A stretch of 64,000 nucleotides of DNA from contig OX344754.2 of assembly GCA_947034885.2 (NCBI GenBank), positions 21,470,501 through 21,534,500 on the forward strand, given 5' to 3'. The position numbers and the translations under genes were made by a program. Shown here in pieces: positions 11,041 to 24,000 of the stretch (its first letter is position 1; each line of letters opens with the position of its first letter). The notes beneath the pieces were generated by a model. It had not been told where the DNA came from. It saw only the letters and a list, made by a program, of their open reading frames with translations, and did not search any database. Source of the stretch: Thuidium tamariscinum (lineage: Eukaryota > Streptophyta > Bryopsida > Hypnales > Thuidiaceae).

Positions 11041-12200
11041 TGTCCGAGTGGCCATGAGAATGGTTGTTGGCAAAGACTTTGTTGCCATAAACTATCATAT
11101 TCAAGTAGCAACTTTGATTGAAAGTATTCCTAAAAACAAATGATAAAATTTTCACGGGCTCAAACAATTATGTTGATCTGATAAATAATATCTTGCAATA
11201 GATTTCTAGTATTAGAATCTATCAAATCTTTTTTTTGAAAAAAAATAAATTGCATGATAGATAAGTGTTCAAGTTACTACTTACAGCAAAAAAATCATTT
11301 CTATGATTATTAGGACTTTATATTTGGCCAAGGTGAACTGGCCGCGTCTCCCAGCTATGTGAAAAAAAATTGAATTTTTATTTTACACACATGAAAAAAT
11401 TTGCAAAATTTGAATTCATATTTGCAATCAAAAGGCCCTAAATTATCTTGAAGGTGTATATTCTATGGACTATAAATTAAAACCAAATTAATTATAAGGG
11501 CTTTGTAGTTAAAAAAATTTGAAATTATTAGATCATATTTTACTTAATGTACCATTTTGGAGAAAATTTAATATCTTATTTTTTGTTTTTAGTTGTTTCT
11601 TTGTAAGTTTATTTTTATGAGTTCTTTCAACTATAAGGTTTTTTTAGTTTTGTATAGAACATCAATCTAAAAATTAATGTAAGTGTAGAGTATATGAAAA
11701 GACAATAAAGAATGCACATATTTGTTCTATTGGGATGGAAATTCCAACTTAGAGATATATTATGTGAAGACTATATACTTGATATATTACCAAGACACTA
11801 TTATAAATTTTTTAATTGAATGTTGAAACTAGAACAATTATCTTATCTATAAGGAAAATAGTTGCACCTTCAAGTTTCAAAAATCAACAAATTTCTTCAC
11901 AATTTATTAAAAATTAACAAACGGATATTACTTACATCAAGGTTTAAACTAGCTCCAACTTTACATTTGTCATTTGAATGGATCTAATGAATCAAGGATT
12001 CTCAAGAAAACAAAGACAGTATCCTTGAAAGTTCATAATTAGGTGTAACAAAAATTATGAAGAATGATAATCCTTGAAATAGAAATATAATAAAAAGTGA
12101 CATCAAGTTTCAACCATCCTTAGAAAAATATGAAGCTCAATCGAGAATCGCCGTTGTCTTTTGTTGTGGCAAGGAGTTCAAAAAAGAGAATGTTGCATTG
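11041..12200. other. AT-rich intergenic stretch, nothing recognised
   Basis: Simple AT-rich DNA with no conserved frame, inverted-repeat element or RNA gene that I can support. Confidence 0.5.
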
Positions 12201-12251
12201 AAAAGTTTCCCTCCCTATCTTTGATATTTTCACCATCTAGTTTTTATTCTA

Positions 12252-12990
12252 GAATGGCCTCATTCCTCTATCATTGAATGTTGTGGTGTTTATTGCCCTA
12301 CCTAACAATGGCCTTTTTCCTCTATCTTTGATGTCATGGCATTTATTTCCTTATGTTATAGTAGCCCTCTCCCTCTATCTATGGACATTGTAGCATTTAT
12401 TACACATGTACTAATTGACAATGGCCTTTCTCCTTTGTCCTTAGACGTTGTGGTGTTTTATTGCCCTACTTCAAAATGGCCTTTCTACTCTATCTTTAAA
12501 TGTTGTGGCATTTTATTGCCCTCCTTGAAATTGGCCTTTCCACTCTGTCCTTAGACCTTGTGGAGTTTTATTGCCCTCCTTGAAAATGGCCTTTCCACTC
12601 TATCCTTAGATGTTGTAGAGTTTTATTGCCCTCCTTGAAAATGGCCTTTCCACTCTATCCTTAGATGTTGTAGAGTTTTATTGCCCTCCTTGAAAATGGC
12701 CTTTTCACTCTATCCTTAGACGTTGTGGAGTTTTATTGCCCTACTTGAAAATGGCCTTTCCACTCTATCTTTAGACATTGTGGTGTTTTATTGCCCTACC
12801 TAACAATGGCCTTTCTTCTTTGCCCTAAAAAGTTATTTTGTTTTTTGCCCTATTTGACAATGAACTTTGTCTTTGGATGTTGCTACATTTATTGTTCCAT
12901 TTAGCAATGGCCTTTCTGCCTTATAAGGTGTGTCTTCTTATATCCTTGGATGTTGTGAATATTTAGTACCTTTCTAAAAGTTTATAAAGA
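12252..12990. repeat. 55-bp minisatellite, roughly ten or more units
   Basis: The block ATGGCCTTTCCACTCTATCC...TTTTATTGCCCTCCTTGAAA recurs, with the central copies starting at 12586, 12641 and 12696, exactly 55 bp apart. Outer units are more diverged. As 55 is not a multiple of three, the reading frame shifts from unit to unit, which argues against a repeat protein. Confidence 0.85.
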
Positions 12991-13944
12991 GTGCAAAACT
13001 CACTGAATATCTCTCAAAGTGTGCCATGTGACTTTCAAACTACTATATATCTATTCAAATCTAAGTCATTAATTATATAATTTTCTACTAAATATATATA
13101 ATTACTATTAGAGGTCAATAATTACCATTTCAATTGCTACAAGTGCTTCTACCTAAGTTTGATTTCTAATAATGTTTTACAATTATTGATCCTACTAAAA
13201 TTATAGAAATGTCATTTGAACAAATTGGTAATATAATATATAGTTTATATATCATGAAAGGACATTAAAAAACATAGCCAAAACTAAAAATAGTTGTATG
13301 GCTTTACATTTAGGGAGCTTTAATTGGGTAACTAACTTATGAAAATACCATTAAATGATGAAATACAATGGTTTCAATCATCTTGCCTAATTGAAAGGCA
13401 TACACTTCAATTACAAAATATTCAATGATTGATCAAAAGATGTTCAAAGAAATGTATGTTTGTCACATCTCAAAACAACTATAATCTAAAATTTGTCACT
13501 TAGATAATTTAAAATTATTGAAAATGAGATTATAAAAGTTGTGAAGATTACTAAATAATAATATATTAAATATTTTTCCCTTTCACAACATCTATACTAT
13601 CATATAACAATGGAAAAAAAAACTTCTATTTGATTTTATAACCTCATTATTAGATTTAGGACTCTCAATAATTTTAACAAGACACTAAAGATAGAAAGTA
13701 TTTGTTTCAAATGATTCAAATGGACAAATTGAGATAATGGAATATGCTTTTTTGTCCAATAAATTAATTTACTTGAATGTGATTGAGGTTAATGGTGTTA
13801 CTTTTTTTATTTATGTATTTGTTATCTACTTTTTACAAAATAGAAGGATTCTAACTATGAATTATAATTGCCTTGTCAATATGCACTTTGGAAGTTATTA
13901 TTATTTTTTGTTTATTGAAATTTCAATCATCAAAATGGTCACTT
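12991..13944. other. AT-rich intergenic stretch, nothing recognised
   Basis: No gene or element could be supported. The 72-codon frame at 13737-13955 runs into the next element and has no family resemblance. Confidence 0.5.
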
Positions 13945-13948
13945 TTAA

Positions 13949-14881
13949 TCCCTAAAGGTTTTTGACTATGTTTCCACCAAAATCACTCCACAACTATGAT
14001 TTCTAATACAAGTGCAATTTTTTTGAAAATAAACATTTTTTGACATATTTAATTTTAGGATCTTGTAGTTAGGTGGTTTGAAAAGATGTGGAAAAAACTT
14101 CAGAAATTTCCACCGTGTAGATTGCAAGATATTAACATTTGAACTAGCAAAAATCCTTTTTTTTATTCCTATGAAATCCCGGGCACTACTTTTCACAAGG
14201 TCACATTTGAATGAATAAATACTCAAAATGATGATTTTCCCTTGAATTCATTTTACAATTCAAATTGGCTATATGCTCAAAAAAATTTCAAATCATTTCG
14301 AATTGTACAATATATAGGAAAAAAATCGTAAGTAAAAAAAACTTGAAAATGCTTGAAAATACTAAGTTGTGAACAATTTATTTATAAAAATGAAAAATGA
14401 TAATCTTAATGGTGAAAATATTACAATAAAAAATCTTCATCCACTGCTTTAGTTTTTTTTCAAAAATTTCAAAAATTTAATTAAATAAAGAATTTCAAAC
14501 TTTTTTGTAGAGTAGAGATTCTATAACTACTCCAAACTACTCCAAACTAAAATTCCTCATAACTTTTGATTCATATATTGAAATGGAATGATTAAAATCT
14601 TTCCACATAGATAAAAATATGATAAAACAATTTCAAATTTTTATTTCTTAAAAAAAAAAAAAATTGCTGCCCGGGCTACCTACCATTCAAAGGAAACAAC
14701 ATATCATGCCAAAACTTTTTGACCATGTAGTCAAAAGTTATGAAAATTGATGGGCCTTAAAGCTACTTCTTGGACACATGTTTTGTGAAAATTTCAAAGA
14801 AAAAAAATAAAAACTCCATTCGTAGTGAGTTGCCCGAAATCACTATGTTGCCAAAAAAAATGCAATTTGGGGTTTTAGGGA
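13949..14881 (-). mobile_element. TTAA-flanked element, type A, reverse orientation
   Basis: TTAA (13945-13948) precedes TCCCTAAAGG, and GGTTTTAGGGA precedes TTAA (14882-14885). The content is the reverse complement of the type A copy at 5215-6300: 'tttttgactatgtttccacc' at the left matches that copy's right end, and 'aaatcactatgttgccaaaa' at the right matches its left end. Length is 933 bp, non-coding. Confidence 0.75.
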
Positions 14882-14885
14882 TTAA

Positions 14886-16205
14886 TATTGGGAACAATTA
14901 GTAAAATGAACAAAATTGATTTTAATTTCTACTTCAATGTAAAAGAATAAACCAACTCGATTATAATTTGAAGTTTATAAGGTATAATCACAATCTAAGT
15001 TCACTTTGTACTATTGAATTTATAGAGTGAAGCATCCATATCCATAGGATAATCTCATAAATAGGGGTTTGTACTCTACATTGTACTGATTTTTTTTCCA
15101 CAATGCAGTATTATGTATTAGAGTAAAATCTTTGAAAACTTAGGTTAAGATGTGGGAATTTAACTTTTAGTGCATTTTTTCACGAATGTTGGTATTTTAG
15201 GTACATTCTTTGTGCAATTCATATAAGTTCAATTTCTATAGGCCAAGGTAAATTTTCAATGTTTTAAAATCTTATACACATTTTGGCATTGTAACAAAAA
15301 AATTGGTATACTTAAGCAAACAAACACACAAACTTCTAATGATTCATGCATTCAAAAACTAAATGATCCTTGTTCAAATTTGAGTGCAATTTTTAAATAT
15401 CTACCTATAATTTTTAATCTAAACCCCAAAGGACAATAAAATTAGACTTTTGAAAGCTCTGGGTGGTCTACACAAAAGTCATTCTTATATGAGTGAAAGA
15501 AAAATTTCCTAAAAATGTAAAAATATATTAATTTTGTGAAAATATAATTTTTCTAATTGGATATCTACATCAAAGGTTATAGGGTTTAAAAATTTGGAGT
15601 CAATATGGACAATGTGCTAATAGAGAAGGCAATAGTCAAACCAATTATATATATTTTGAATATAATTTTGAATTCTTATATCCTACTTTATATATATATA
15701 TAAATAATATAGGTTGAAATTCTTTTTACACATTTTTACAATGGTAAAGAAAGATTGTTTATAGTTGCACAATATGTGAAAGCATTTCTTTTCTCAAAAT
15801 TCACTTGGGTAGATTACTTAGCGCATTTTCAAAACTAACAAATAATATAGGGTAACTACAAATCTGGGCCATTAAGTATTTTTATATCTAATTTATGGGC
15901 TATAAATTTGAAAGTATCCTATGTACAATACTACATTATTATATTGAGTATAAGTCTATACAGCCAACTGGGTATATTATGGTGGCCAGAGTAAACAACC
16001 AGCTAGATGTATTAATGGGGGCAGACTATTTTAGATGAAAATATGCGTAGTGGATGAAAATTCAAGGTCGAGTACTCGAGTACTCCGTGGTGCGGCTCAT
16101 TTTCAAACCCAAAAGCAAGTTGTAGAACCCAGAAAACTAAGTGTATAAATCTAACTACCTTAAATCAATTGAAGGGCTTGAAGTCCAAAACAATAGGGCT
16201 TGCAA
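14886..16205. other. AT-rich intergenic stretch with one decayed element end
   Basis: A possible decayed TTAA-element end (AAACCCCAAAGGACAATAAA, 15421-15440) is present but no partner end was found. A perfect 16-bp palindrome GAGTACTCGAGTACTC lies at 16070-16085. No gene was seen. Confidence 0.4.
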
Positions 16206-16510
16206 TAGGGTTTGGAAAAATAATGGAGTGTGAAAAAAATAGGATGTTTAAAAAAGTGGAGTTTTAAAAAAAAAAAAGGGGTTTAAGAAAAATGGGGTGT
16301 GAAATAAAAAAGAGTTTAAAAAAATTGGGGTGTGGAAAAAAATGGGGTGTTGAATAAAATGCGGTGTGAAAAAAGTGGGGTGTAAAAAGAATGGGGTGTG
16401 AGATAAAAAAAACAATGTTAAGAAAAATGGGGTGTGAAAAAAATTCATGTCTAAAATAAAAAAGCATGTGAAAAAAAATGGGGTGTGGAAAAGAATGGGG
16501 TGTGAGAAAT
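16206..16510. repeat. Imperfect short tandem repeat GGGGTGTGAAAAAAAT
   Basis: About fifteen imperfect units of 14-22 bp alternate G-rich GGGGTGTG with A-runs. The Phe/His-rich minus-strand frames here (95 and 67 codons, repeated 'HPIFF'-like words) are translations of the repeat and not a credible protein. Confidence 0.85.
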
Positions 16511-19037
16511 TTATATCTCTCATACTCTCGCTCATACTATAGGAAGTGACTTCAATACATAAAATAGGTTATGCAAAGAAAAGAAGAAATTTGGGTGATC
16601 TAGAGTCTTTATAATAAAAAACTTGGGTGTAGAAAAAAAATTTACACTCAGTATTGTCTTTTCAAGAGTATAAGGGTGCCTGAAGGGTGTAGGAAAAAAT
16701 AAAGATCATGTTCAATTTGTCCTCTAACACTTTTGATCTTCATTAGCTTTTGCATTCATTTTTTTCCTTATAAGGAATATAGCATACATTAATTTCAATG
16801 CCCAGGGGTAATATAAGTAATGATAGGGTGCACTAATATAGGTCATTTTGCCAAATTAGGTAATTATAGGGGCCTTTATATTTCCACCTAGGAGGTAAAT
16901 AGCCCCCTAAAAAATACCCTCTCGTCGCACGGGGGGGTATAGAATATACAAAGAGTGATCTACCCGAGAATTTCACTCATTGTCATTGTACTAAGAATGG
17001 CAATTTCAAGAACAATTTTAGTGAATCAAAGTGTATTTATCCTATTTTTAATTTCATAAATTGAAATCTAGGAATCTATTTAGTCAAATGGTTTGAGTTT
17101 TTTCCCAAAATTTCTATTGTATTCTAGTTCAATTTGCAAATTTCAAAGTTTGAAAATGCTTTTCTATTTCAAACATCCTCAATGTGCTAGAAAGTGGTAG
17201 TTTTTTGAAGTTTTTTTTTCAAAATTCAATAATATATATTTGTATTATACTACTATAGAATGTGTGGAAGAAAATTTGAAAACTTCAATGGCATGGATAA
17301 GAAGATTACAACCTTTGAAGTTTGAAGAAAAAAATTTCCTAAACTATTCGAAATATTACAACTAATAGACTTCAACTTCTATAAAAGTAAAATTTCTATA
17401 CTATAGTATTTAAAACAAATTGTATCTTATATCATGCAAGGTATATATCTACCAATTTTCAAAATTATAGAATGAGCTTTGCACATGCTCTCTAAAATTG
17501 CTTGAGCTACTTAAAAAGTATAGGGCAATATAACTTTTGATCTCTGCACCTAATCAAACAAACATTATATTCCTACTAAAGGAGTACATATTCATATCTT
17601 GTATCAAAATTTTGAGAATATCTAACCAAAAATTGACTTTGTAGGAATCTATCTAAAGTTTCTTGCGTATATTGATTGAATACTTGGTTCTATATAAGTT
17701 AATTTTCTTAGTACCATGTGTCTGCATTGATAACACCAATAAGCAATAGTAAAGCCTTCTTGCCATGACATTCCTTGACTTTCCTTCTCTAGACAAGATT
17801 TGTTGTGATTATTTAAAAATTTTGTGTTCCAACCTACTTCTTATGGGCTTAGACTTTAGTTGTCTAAAGTTTAAATCTTGAATTTCTTTTATTTATTGTA
17901 TGCTAATTTTGATGTGCAATGTGAAGAATATTAATGAAGTTCTAACTCCTCACCCCTAGCAAGATAGTAATATATATTTACTATATACCGGTAGTTTGCT
18001 ATGATCTATTGATGATACTCTTGTACCTCTATTATGAAAGACAATGAAACATGATAATTGTAAAATTTAGCTTATGATATATTTGCATTTGGTATTAAAA
18101 AGTATTGTTACTAAAGGATAATGTTTGCAATGTAAATCCGATTCAAAAGTAGGTCTAAATTAGTTACATGCATTGATTTTTGGAAAGTCACAAGCTCCTT
18201 ACCTTCAATTAAGTGTTTTGAATTTAATATTTAAGGTAGAAGTACCATTACTAAGTGGTTTCCCGTGAACAATGAATAGGGAATCTTATTTCCAACCAAG
18301 ATTGGAATGGATTTCCATTTTTCCTTGGAATGTGAGTCTTTGTACTTTTACAAGGTTTGTACCAATGACACAAAAGTAAACACAAAACTCGGAAGCAATG
18401 AATGGAAAAGTAATTATTGAATGATCATAATTGGATGACTCTAGATATTGGTCATAGGTCAAGCTTGACTTTTGCCTTTTAAAATTTTTAGTAATTTCTA
18501 TACAAGAGATAAAATTACCAATTTTTTTGCAATCCCCATCATTTTTGTCAATGCACCTCTAAAAATATTTGTTCTACCTTGCACTATTCTAAATCATGTC
18601 CAAATGTGCTTATTTAATTAATTACAGGTACTTCTATCTTACACTTGATGGATGTTAAAAACATGAATTTCAATGAGTTGATGTGGGAGTGTCATCTTTA
18701 CAATTAATTCATACATTATCAAGTTGTGTTGGGCAACTTATATTACCACTTCACCATTGCAAGACAAATTTGTGAGTGTGTGCTATGTAGTTATTAGTTG
18801 CCTATAAAATATTCCATTAAAGGAACTAGGGTTAATAAACATAAAATTGTTTTCTAATGAGACTGGGGCCCTTTCGCGTCTTTTCTTGAAAAAAAGCCTC
18901 TTATAATGAACAAAATTGTCTTATTGATTGCTCTTCACCCAAATCTAATTTTTGAACATAGTTTTTGTCATTAAATTATCTAAGTTATTTAAGGGAGTTT
19001 GATATTGGTAGCCTCTACTAAATTATCTAAGTTTTTG
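16511..19037. other. AT-rich intergenic stretch, no gene recognised
   Basis: No conserved frame or bounded element was recognised, apart from a segment at about 18400-18650 that is similar to about 47850-48085 and is listed separately. Confidence 0.5.
18400..18650. repeat. Dispersed repeat, copy 1 of 2 in window
   Basis: This shares a run of common words with 47850-48085 in the same orientation, including a 'gacattggctatgg'-like segment, a 'caatcc...tcattgcacctctaaaaatatt' segment and 'ttgcac...atcatgtc'. No ends or target duplication could be defined, so the element class is unknown. Confidence 0.45.
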
Positions 19038-19041
19038 GTAA

Positions 19042-20571
19042 CCCCTAAAGTTCTTTGATTATATTTTAACCCAAAACGCTCCAAAACTATCATTTCTAGT
19101 TCAAGTATCAAATTTTAGAAAAATAACATTTTTAACACATATAACCCTAAGATCTTGTAGTACATTGGTTTGAAAAAATGTTTAAGAAAATTTAAAAGCT
19201 TCTACCATGTAGAGTGCAAAATATTAGTATTTGAATTGACCAAAGTCTTGTTTTGGACCTTGCTAAAAATCAAGCAGCTGTACTTCACAAGCTCACATTC
19301 GTATGAAAAAATGTCCATGTTGTTGGCACTTCTTTGGATTCTTTCTTTGAGTCAAGTTGGCTACATGCTTGAAAAAATTTCAAATCATTTTGAGTTGTAC
19401 AACATATAGAAAAAAAATAGTAAGTAGAAAGAAGTAGGAAATGATTCAAAGCACTAAATTGTTGACAATTTAGTTATAGAATTTTTTTAAATGCCAATCC
19501 CAATGGATTGCTTGTATTGTTGTAATAAACAATCTGCATCCAATGTTCTTGTTGATTTTCAATTAGGTTTAAAATTGAGTTAATTAATGGATTTCAAAGT
19601 TTATTTGAGAATATAGAATCTATAATTACCTATTAAGAAAAACTCCTTAAAACTTTTTATTCATAAATCAAAACTAAATTAGTGAAATCTTTGTATATAT
19701 ACATAAATTAAAAAAACCAATCTCAACATTTTTTTCTACAAAACTTAGAGTTATATGTAAAGTCTCACTGAAAACTCTAATTTGTATCTTCAAAGAGGAA
19801 AGAGGGTACCAAACTTTCTAATCTTCCAAAAAGAAAAAAGAAAAATTTGGACCTTAATATGAGGCAACCAATGAGTGAGCACTACACATTCTAAGAATGT
19901 AGCCACCAATGTCCCCACTCATTAGAAGAAATCTAAGGGCATTACAGGGCCATTTCAGGTTTGTTCCTGAAACAACTCCCAATGCCGCTGGCTATTGTCA
20001 GGCCGCCTTTAATTAATTAAATAAATAAATAAATATTTAGGTCCTGAAATATGAAAATAAGTCAATTTAAAAAAAATTAATTATGTTGTAGGGTCGCGAC
20101 CACGTAGGATTTGAATTCATAGGGTAGAAACTACATTCCTACAGTCTGAGAACTCGCAATCTCCTAATGCCCTCAAATTTCATCTAATGCCACTTTCCAA
20201 CCCTTATACCAAAGCTCTTACCATGCCTAGCGTGGGCCATTATAGGGTCCCAACTCAATTAATGTGTGTCAAACTTGCTAAATAAGGTTACAGAAGTTAG
20301 GATCAGAATTTGAAAATCTCTAGTTCACTTTACAAATAAATCTATTGATTGCTTCAAATTTGTTTGGATTGCCCAAGTTGAAAAAGAAACAAAATATCAT
20401 GCAAAAACTTTTTAACTATACAGTCAAAAGTTACAAAAATTATTGAACCTTAAAGATATTCTTCATTTATATGTTTTGTGAAAGTTTCAAAGGAGTATAA
20501 TGAAATCTCTAGTCACAGATACTTGGCCAAAATTTCTATATTTCCAAAAATGACAATTTGGTCCTTAGGGG
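19042..20571 (-). mobile_element. TTAA-flanked element, type A, reverse, with a nested insertion
   Basis: GTAA (a one-base change from TTAA) at 19038-19041 precedes CCCCTAAAG, and GGTCCTTAGGGG precedes TTAA (20572-20575). Both ends match the reverse complement of the type A copy at 5215-6300. It is 1530 bp, about 440 bp longer than that copy. The excess is roughly the size of the foreign block at about 19860-20290, which contains a repeat of the second family described below. Confidence 0.7.
19937..20190. repeat. Second dispersed repeat family, copy 1 (nested)
   Basis: It begins with a 'gttcctgaaacaactccc' segment, includes a 'gtcgcgaccacg' segment, and ends near 'cagtctgagaactcgcaatc'. Related copies lie at about 21413, 33484, 34560 and 51078. 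It interrupts a type A TTAA element, so it inserted later. Confidence 0.55.
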
Positions 20572-21412
20572 TTAAATCTTGTTGGATGTTGAATGGTTCA
20601 AATTCAATATTCTCTTTTGTATGCAATTTTTTTTATTCTTGTGTAAATAAGCTTTGAATTTTCAAGGTGGTGAAATAAGTTGCATCCAAAATCAAACCTA
20701 GGCTCTCATGAATAAAGTTGAAATGTACAGTTTAGGCAAAAATATATATGGGTTTGATTTTGAACCAAGACATAGTTCAATATGTGCATTAACTTCACAT
20801 GATGCACTAAATAAACTTCTCAATTTTTGACATTAAAGTCAATCAAAAAATAAGATGTAATAAACTTAAAATATTTTGACATTCTTTCTGACACCAAAAT
20901 GCCAAAATAATGTCAAGTTCTTTTTTGAGGGATTTAGCATTAAAAAAAGTGTTGAAAATTTACACTATCAATAAGAGTGTCAAGAAGAGTGTTGAAAAAA
21001 ATGTGTTTGACTTGAAAATTCATACCTAATTTCAACTATCTTTTGTGATTATAGAACAAAGTGGTTAGGGTCCCTTCCACTTCTAGGACAAACACTTATC
21101 ATTGATGCAGAACCCACCTTCAATCCCAATCATTGATTTCTCATTTTGGGGGAGAAAAAAGGGCCACAAAGAGGAACAAGTCCCTCAGCACGCATTCAAC
21201 TAGGAAATTTGCAATGGTTGATCCTGGTAGTCCTTCTCCCACCAAAAAAAACCACCATTGGATATGGATATGGATACTCTAATATATATAGTATGATAAC
21301 AATGTAGAAGATACTTACAAATACAATCAAGGAATATACATATGAAAAATAATATATAAAAAAATATAATCCATCTCAATTGGTTCATGATATCCAATAA
21401 AAAAAATCATAA

Positions 21413-21740
21413 GAGGATTTCTAGGCCCTCAGAAGACTGTTTCAGGGGTGTTCCTTGAAACTGTTCCTATTGTTGCAAACCAGCCCCTTGTTGGTCTAAA
21501 TTTTTGAATTTTGAAAAAAAATTAAAATTTTTTCCCCAAAAACTTCAGATAGTATTAAAAAGCAAAAAAATGATTCAAAAAATATTAATTTAAAAAAAAA
21601 AATTTAATCAAAATTAATAAATAATTAGTATTTTTGATGTGGCTGTCACTCGACCACATTAACATTGCATTTCCAGCATTCCCAATGTGTTTCCAATGTT
21701 TGGGAACTCACAGTCTTGTAAACTAGCTAGAAATCTTCTT
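21413..21740. repeat. Second dispersed repeat family, copy 2
   Basis: The order of motifs is 'ggccctcagaagactgtttc', 'gttgcaaaccagcccc', an A-rich core, 'cactcgaccacatt' and 'gggaactcacagtc'. The same order is seen in the copies at 33484, 34560 and 51078. It is non-coding and of unknown class. Confidence 0.6.
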
Positions 21741-22508
21741 ATGACAAGAATGGATTGGGAGGACATGGATCCATCATGTTTGCAAGGATTGGAGGTAAGT
21801 AACTGAAAAATAAGTGTACATCTGAATGTGTAAATTTGTCTTTTGAATGAACTATCTACTCAGAAGACAAAACACCTTTTGTGGTCCGAAAAATATGAGA
21901 CAACTTAGGTTTGATGTAACTTCTTTTTGCCTATTTTCATAAAAATTTAAATAAAAAATATTTTGAGGGTTATACACCTCAAAATCAACAATAAAACAAT
22001 AAGATCAATAATGCAAGAAATGCTAAATAGTCGCTTCATCTCATACAAGTTACAAAAAGAATTCCAATTTCACATATGTTCTAAGACACTAAGAATTTCT
22101 ACCCATAGCTATGAGGTGAAGTGTTCAAATCCCATCACTTGTACATTAGTTGCATGAGCCATTTGGGCAAGCAGTTAGATAACTTGAATAGGACAAAAAT
22201 CCAAAATGGATAATTGGATATCTTGGGTTGATCATTCATGCAAACCTTCAAAATTTTTATTTTTTGGTTTATTGGCTACTTTTTACAACACTCTTTTTGA
22301 CACTTTTTTTGACAGATTTTCTAACTTGTAAAGTTTGAAACTTTTTCTTACTCTTTAGTATTGAAAATTGTTGAAAATGTCACTATTATTGGTTGGTGTC
22401 ACTACAAAGTGGATTTCACATTACATCTCTCATAAAATTATTAAACAATGACTCTACCTTTAATAAAATATTGAAGCAAGTATACTTCTAAAAGTTTTTA
22501 AGTGATTA

Positions 22509-22763
22509 CTCCTTCTATCCTAAAATGATAGGCCTCACAATTAAATTTTTTTTTTGAGCCAATTTCATTGATTATATTGTCAGAAAACATAATTTAGAAA
22601 GGTTCTAAATTTTATATCACTAGAATCAATGAAGAACATTGCTCACGTTCATTGAAACCTAAATAAAATTAACTACTATAAAGTCTGGATATGACCTATT
22701 CGAAACAACCTTAAAATAAAAATATGACATTCAAAGTAGACAATTATTTTGGAATGAAGGTAG
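22509..22763. mobile_element. Stowaway-like MITE (Tc1/mariner type)
   Basis: The left end CTCCTTCTATCCTAAAAT and the right end ATTTTGGAATGAAGGTAG are inverted, and TA lies on both sides (22507-22508 and 22764-22765). The ends match the well-known Stowaway consensus CTCCCTCCGTCCCAAAAT with several changes. Length is 255 bp with no coding capacity. Confidence 0.85.
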
Positions 22764-22765
22764 TA

Positions 22766-24000
22766 AATTTTAGCAAGCACATAAATTGAAAAGGATACAC
22801 CAACGTCAAGGGAGTGAAGAAATATGTCAATAAAGTATCTAAATTGAAAGAGCATTTAATCTAAGTTACAAATGATCTTCTGCATCAATTATTTTTTTCA
22901 TCACAAAATTACCTTTTCCTTAATCCTTAAAGGGTGGATTGGTGACAATGGAAATCATCCATTTTTCATACTATGTGAATGATTGGTTTAAGAGAATGCT
23001 AAAGTACTTATTAAAAGTCAAACTATTGTGAAAGGCCTCTCCTCATAGGACAAAATTTTGAAGATAAATAGTTGCACTTCTATCCTACATGGAGAGATTA
23101 TTTATCATTCATTTGCCAAAAAAAAATTGTAGTGTTGTTTGAAGGTTAAATTTTAAAGTGGAAAAAAAAACATAACTTGGTATTATCACTTAATAATGCT
23201 TTGTTGAATGCAATTCAACAAACTTGCCCACTTAACAATCTCAATTCTAAGCATGCCAATGTTTACATTAACACCTAAATGTCCAAGACTTTTTTTGAGC
23301 TTCTATGAATTTGTTCTAAATTGAACAAAAAGACAACATTTTGATAAGCTTTATCATTTAAAAAAAAATAACCGAACAAACTCAAAGTAGACATGTTAGA
23401 GATCACTTAGGAAAAAAAAACTTGAAATCTTTTGATCCTCTTTCATATGTCAAATCTAAAAAACTGTTCACCGAAAAAATGAGGTTTAAGGACCTAACAT
23501 GCATAATCCCAATCAATTTATGGATTCTCAAAATCTACTCTACATTTTTTTTAAATGGATTTCTAATGTATTTTTTTCTCCAAGATCTAGCTCATTTCCA
23601 AGAGCCCTCAACACTATAGAAAGTCAAGATTGCAATGAACACCCTTGCACAAATTCTTGAATAGAAAAGTCAAAATCAATCATTTTTTAAGATTGATGTA
23701 AAATACTAAAAATAGCAACTTGATTATGTGTTATTCAACTTCAAAGTTTTGCAAACACCATATTTTGGCAAAATATGGCCTTTTCAATGGTGAACTCCCA
23801 CAATCGAAGCGGCAACTGCAATTGTTCCATAGGATTGTGTTCTATCCTTCCATTTGCGTGATGACATTGTATTGAATTGAAGAGACAATTTACGTGATAC
23901 AGAAAAAATACTCCGATTGATAATTTCCAAATAGGTGAATTCATCACATTCATGTTCATATTTTTAATCATCTAAGCCCCACTTCTCTTGTGAAACTCTC
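22766..24000. other. AT-rich intergenic stretch, nothing recognised
   Basis: No gene or bounded element was supported. Confidence 0.5.

Noticed and set aside
12336-12554. 72-codon frame with repeated words
   Set aside because: It lies in a 55-bp minisatellite whose unit is not a multiple of three, so the frame is not kept between units.
16248-16535. 95-codon Phe/His-rich frame, minus strand
   Set aside because: Direct translation of the GGGGTGTGAAAA tandem repeat.
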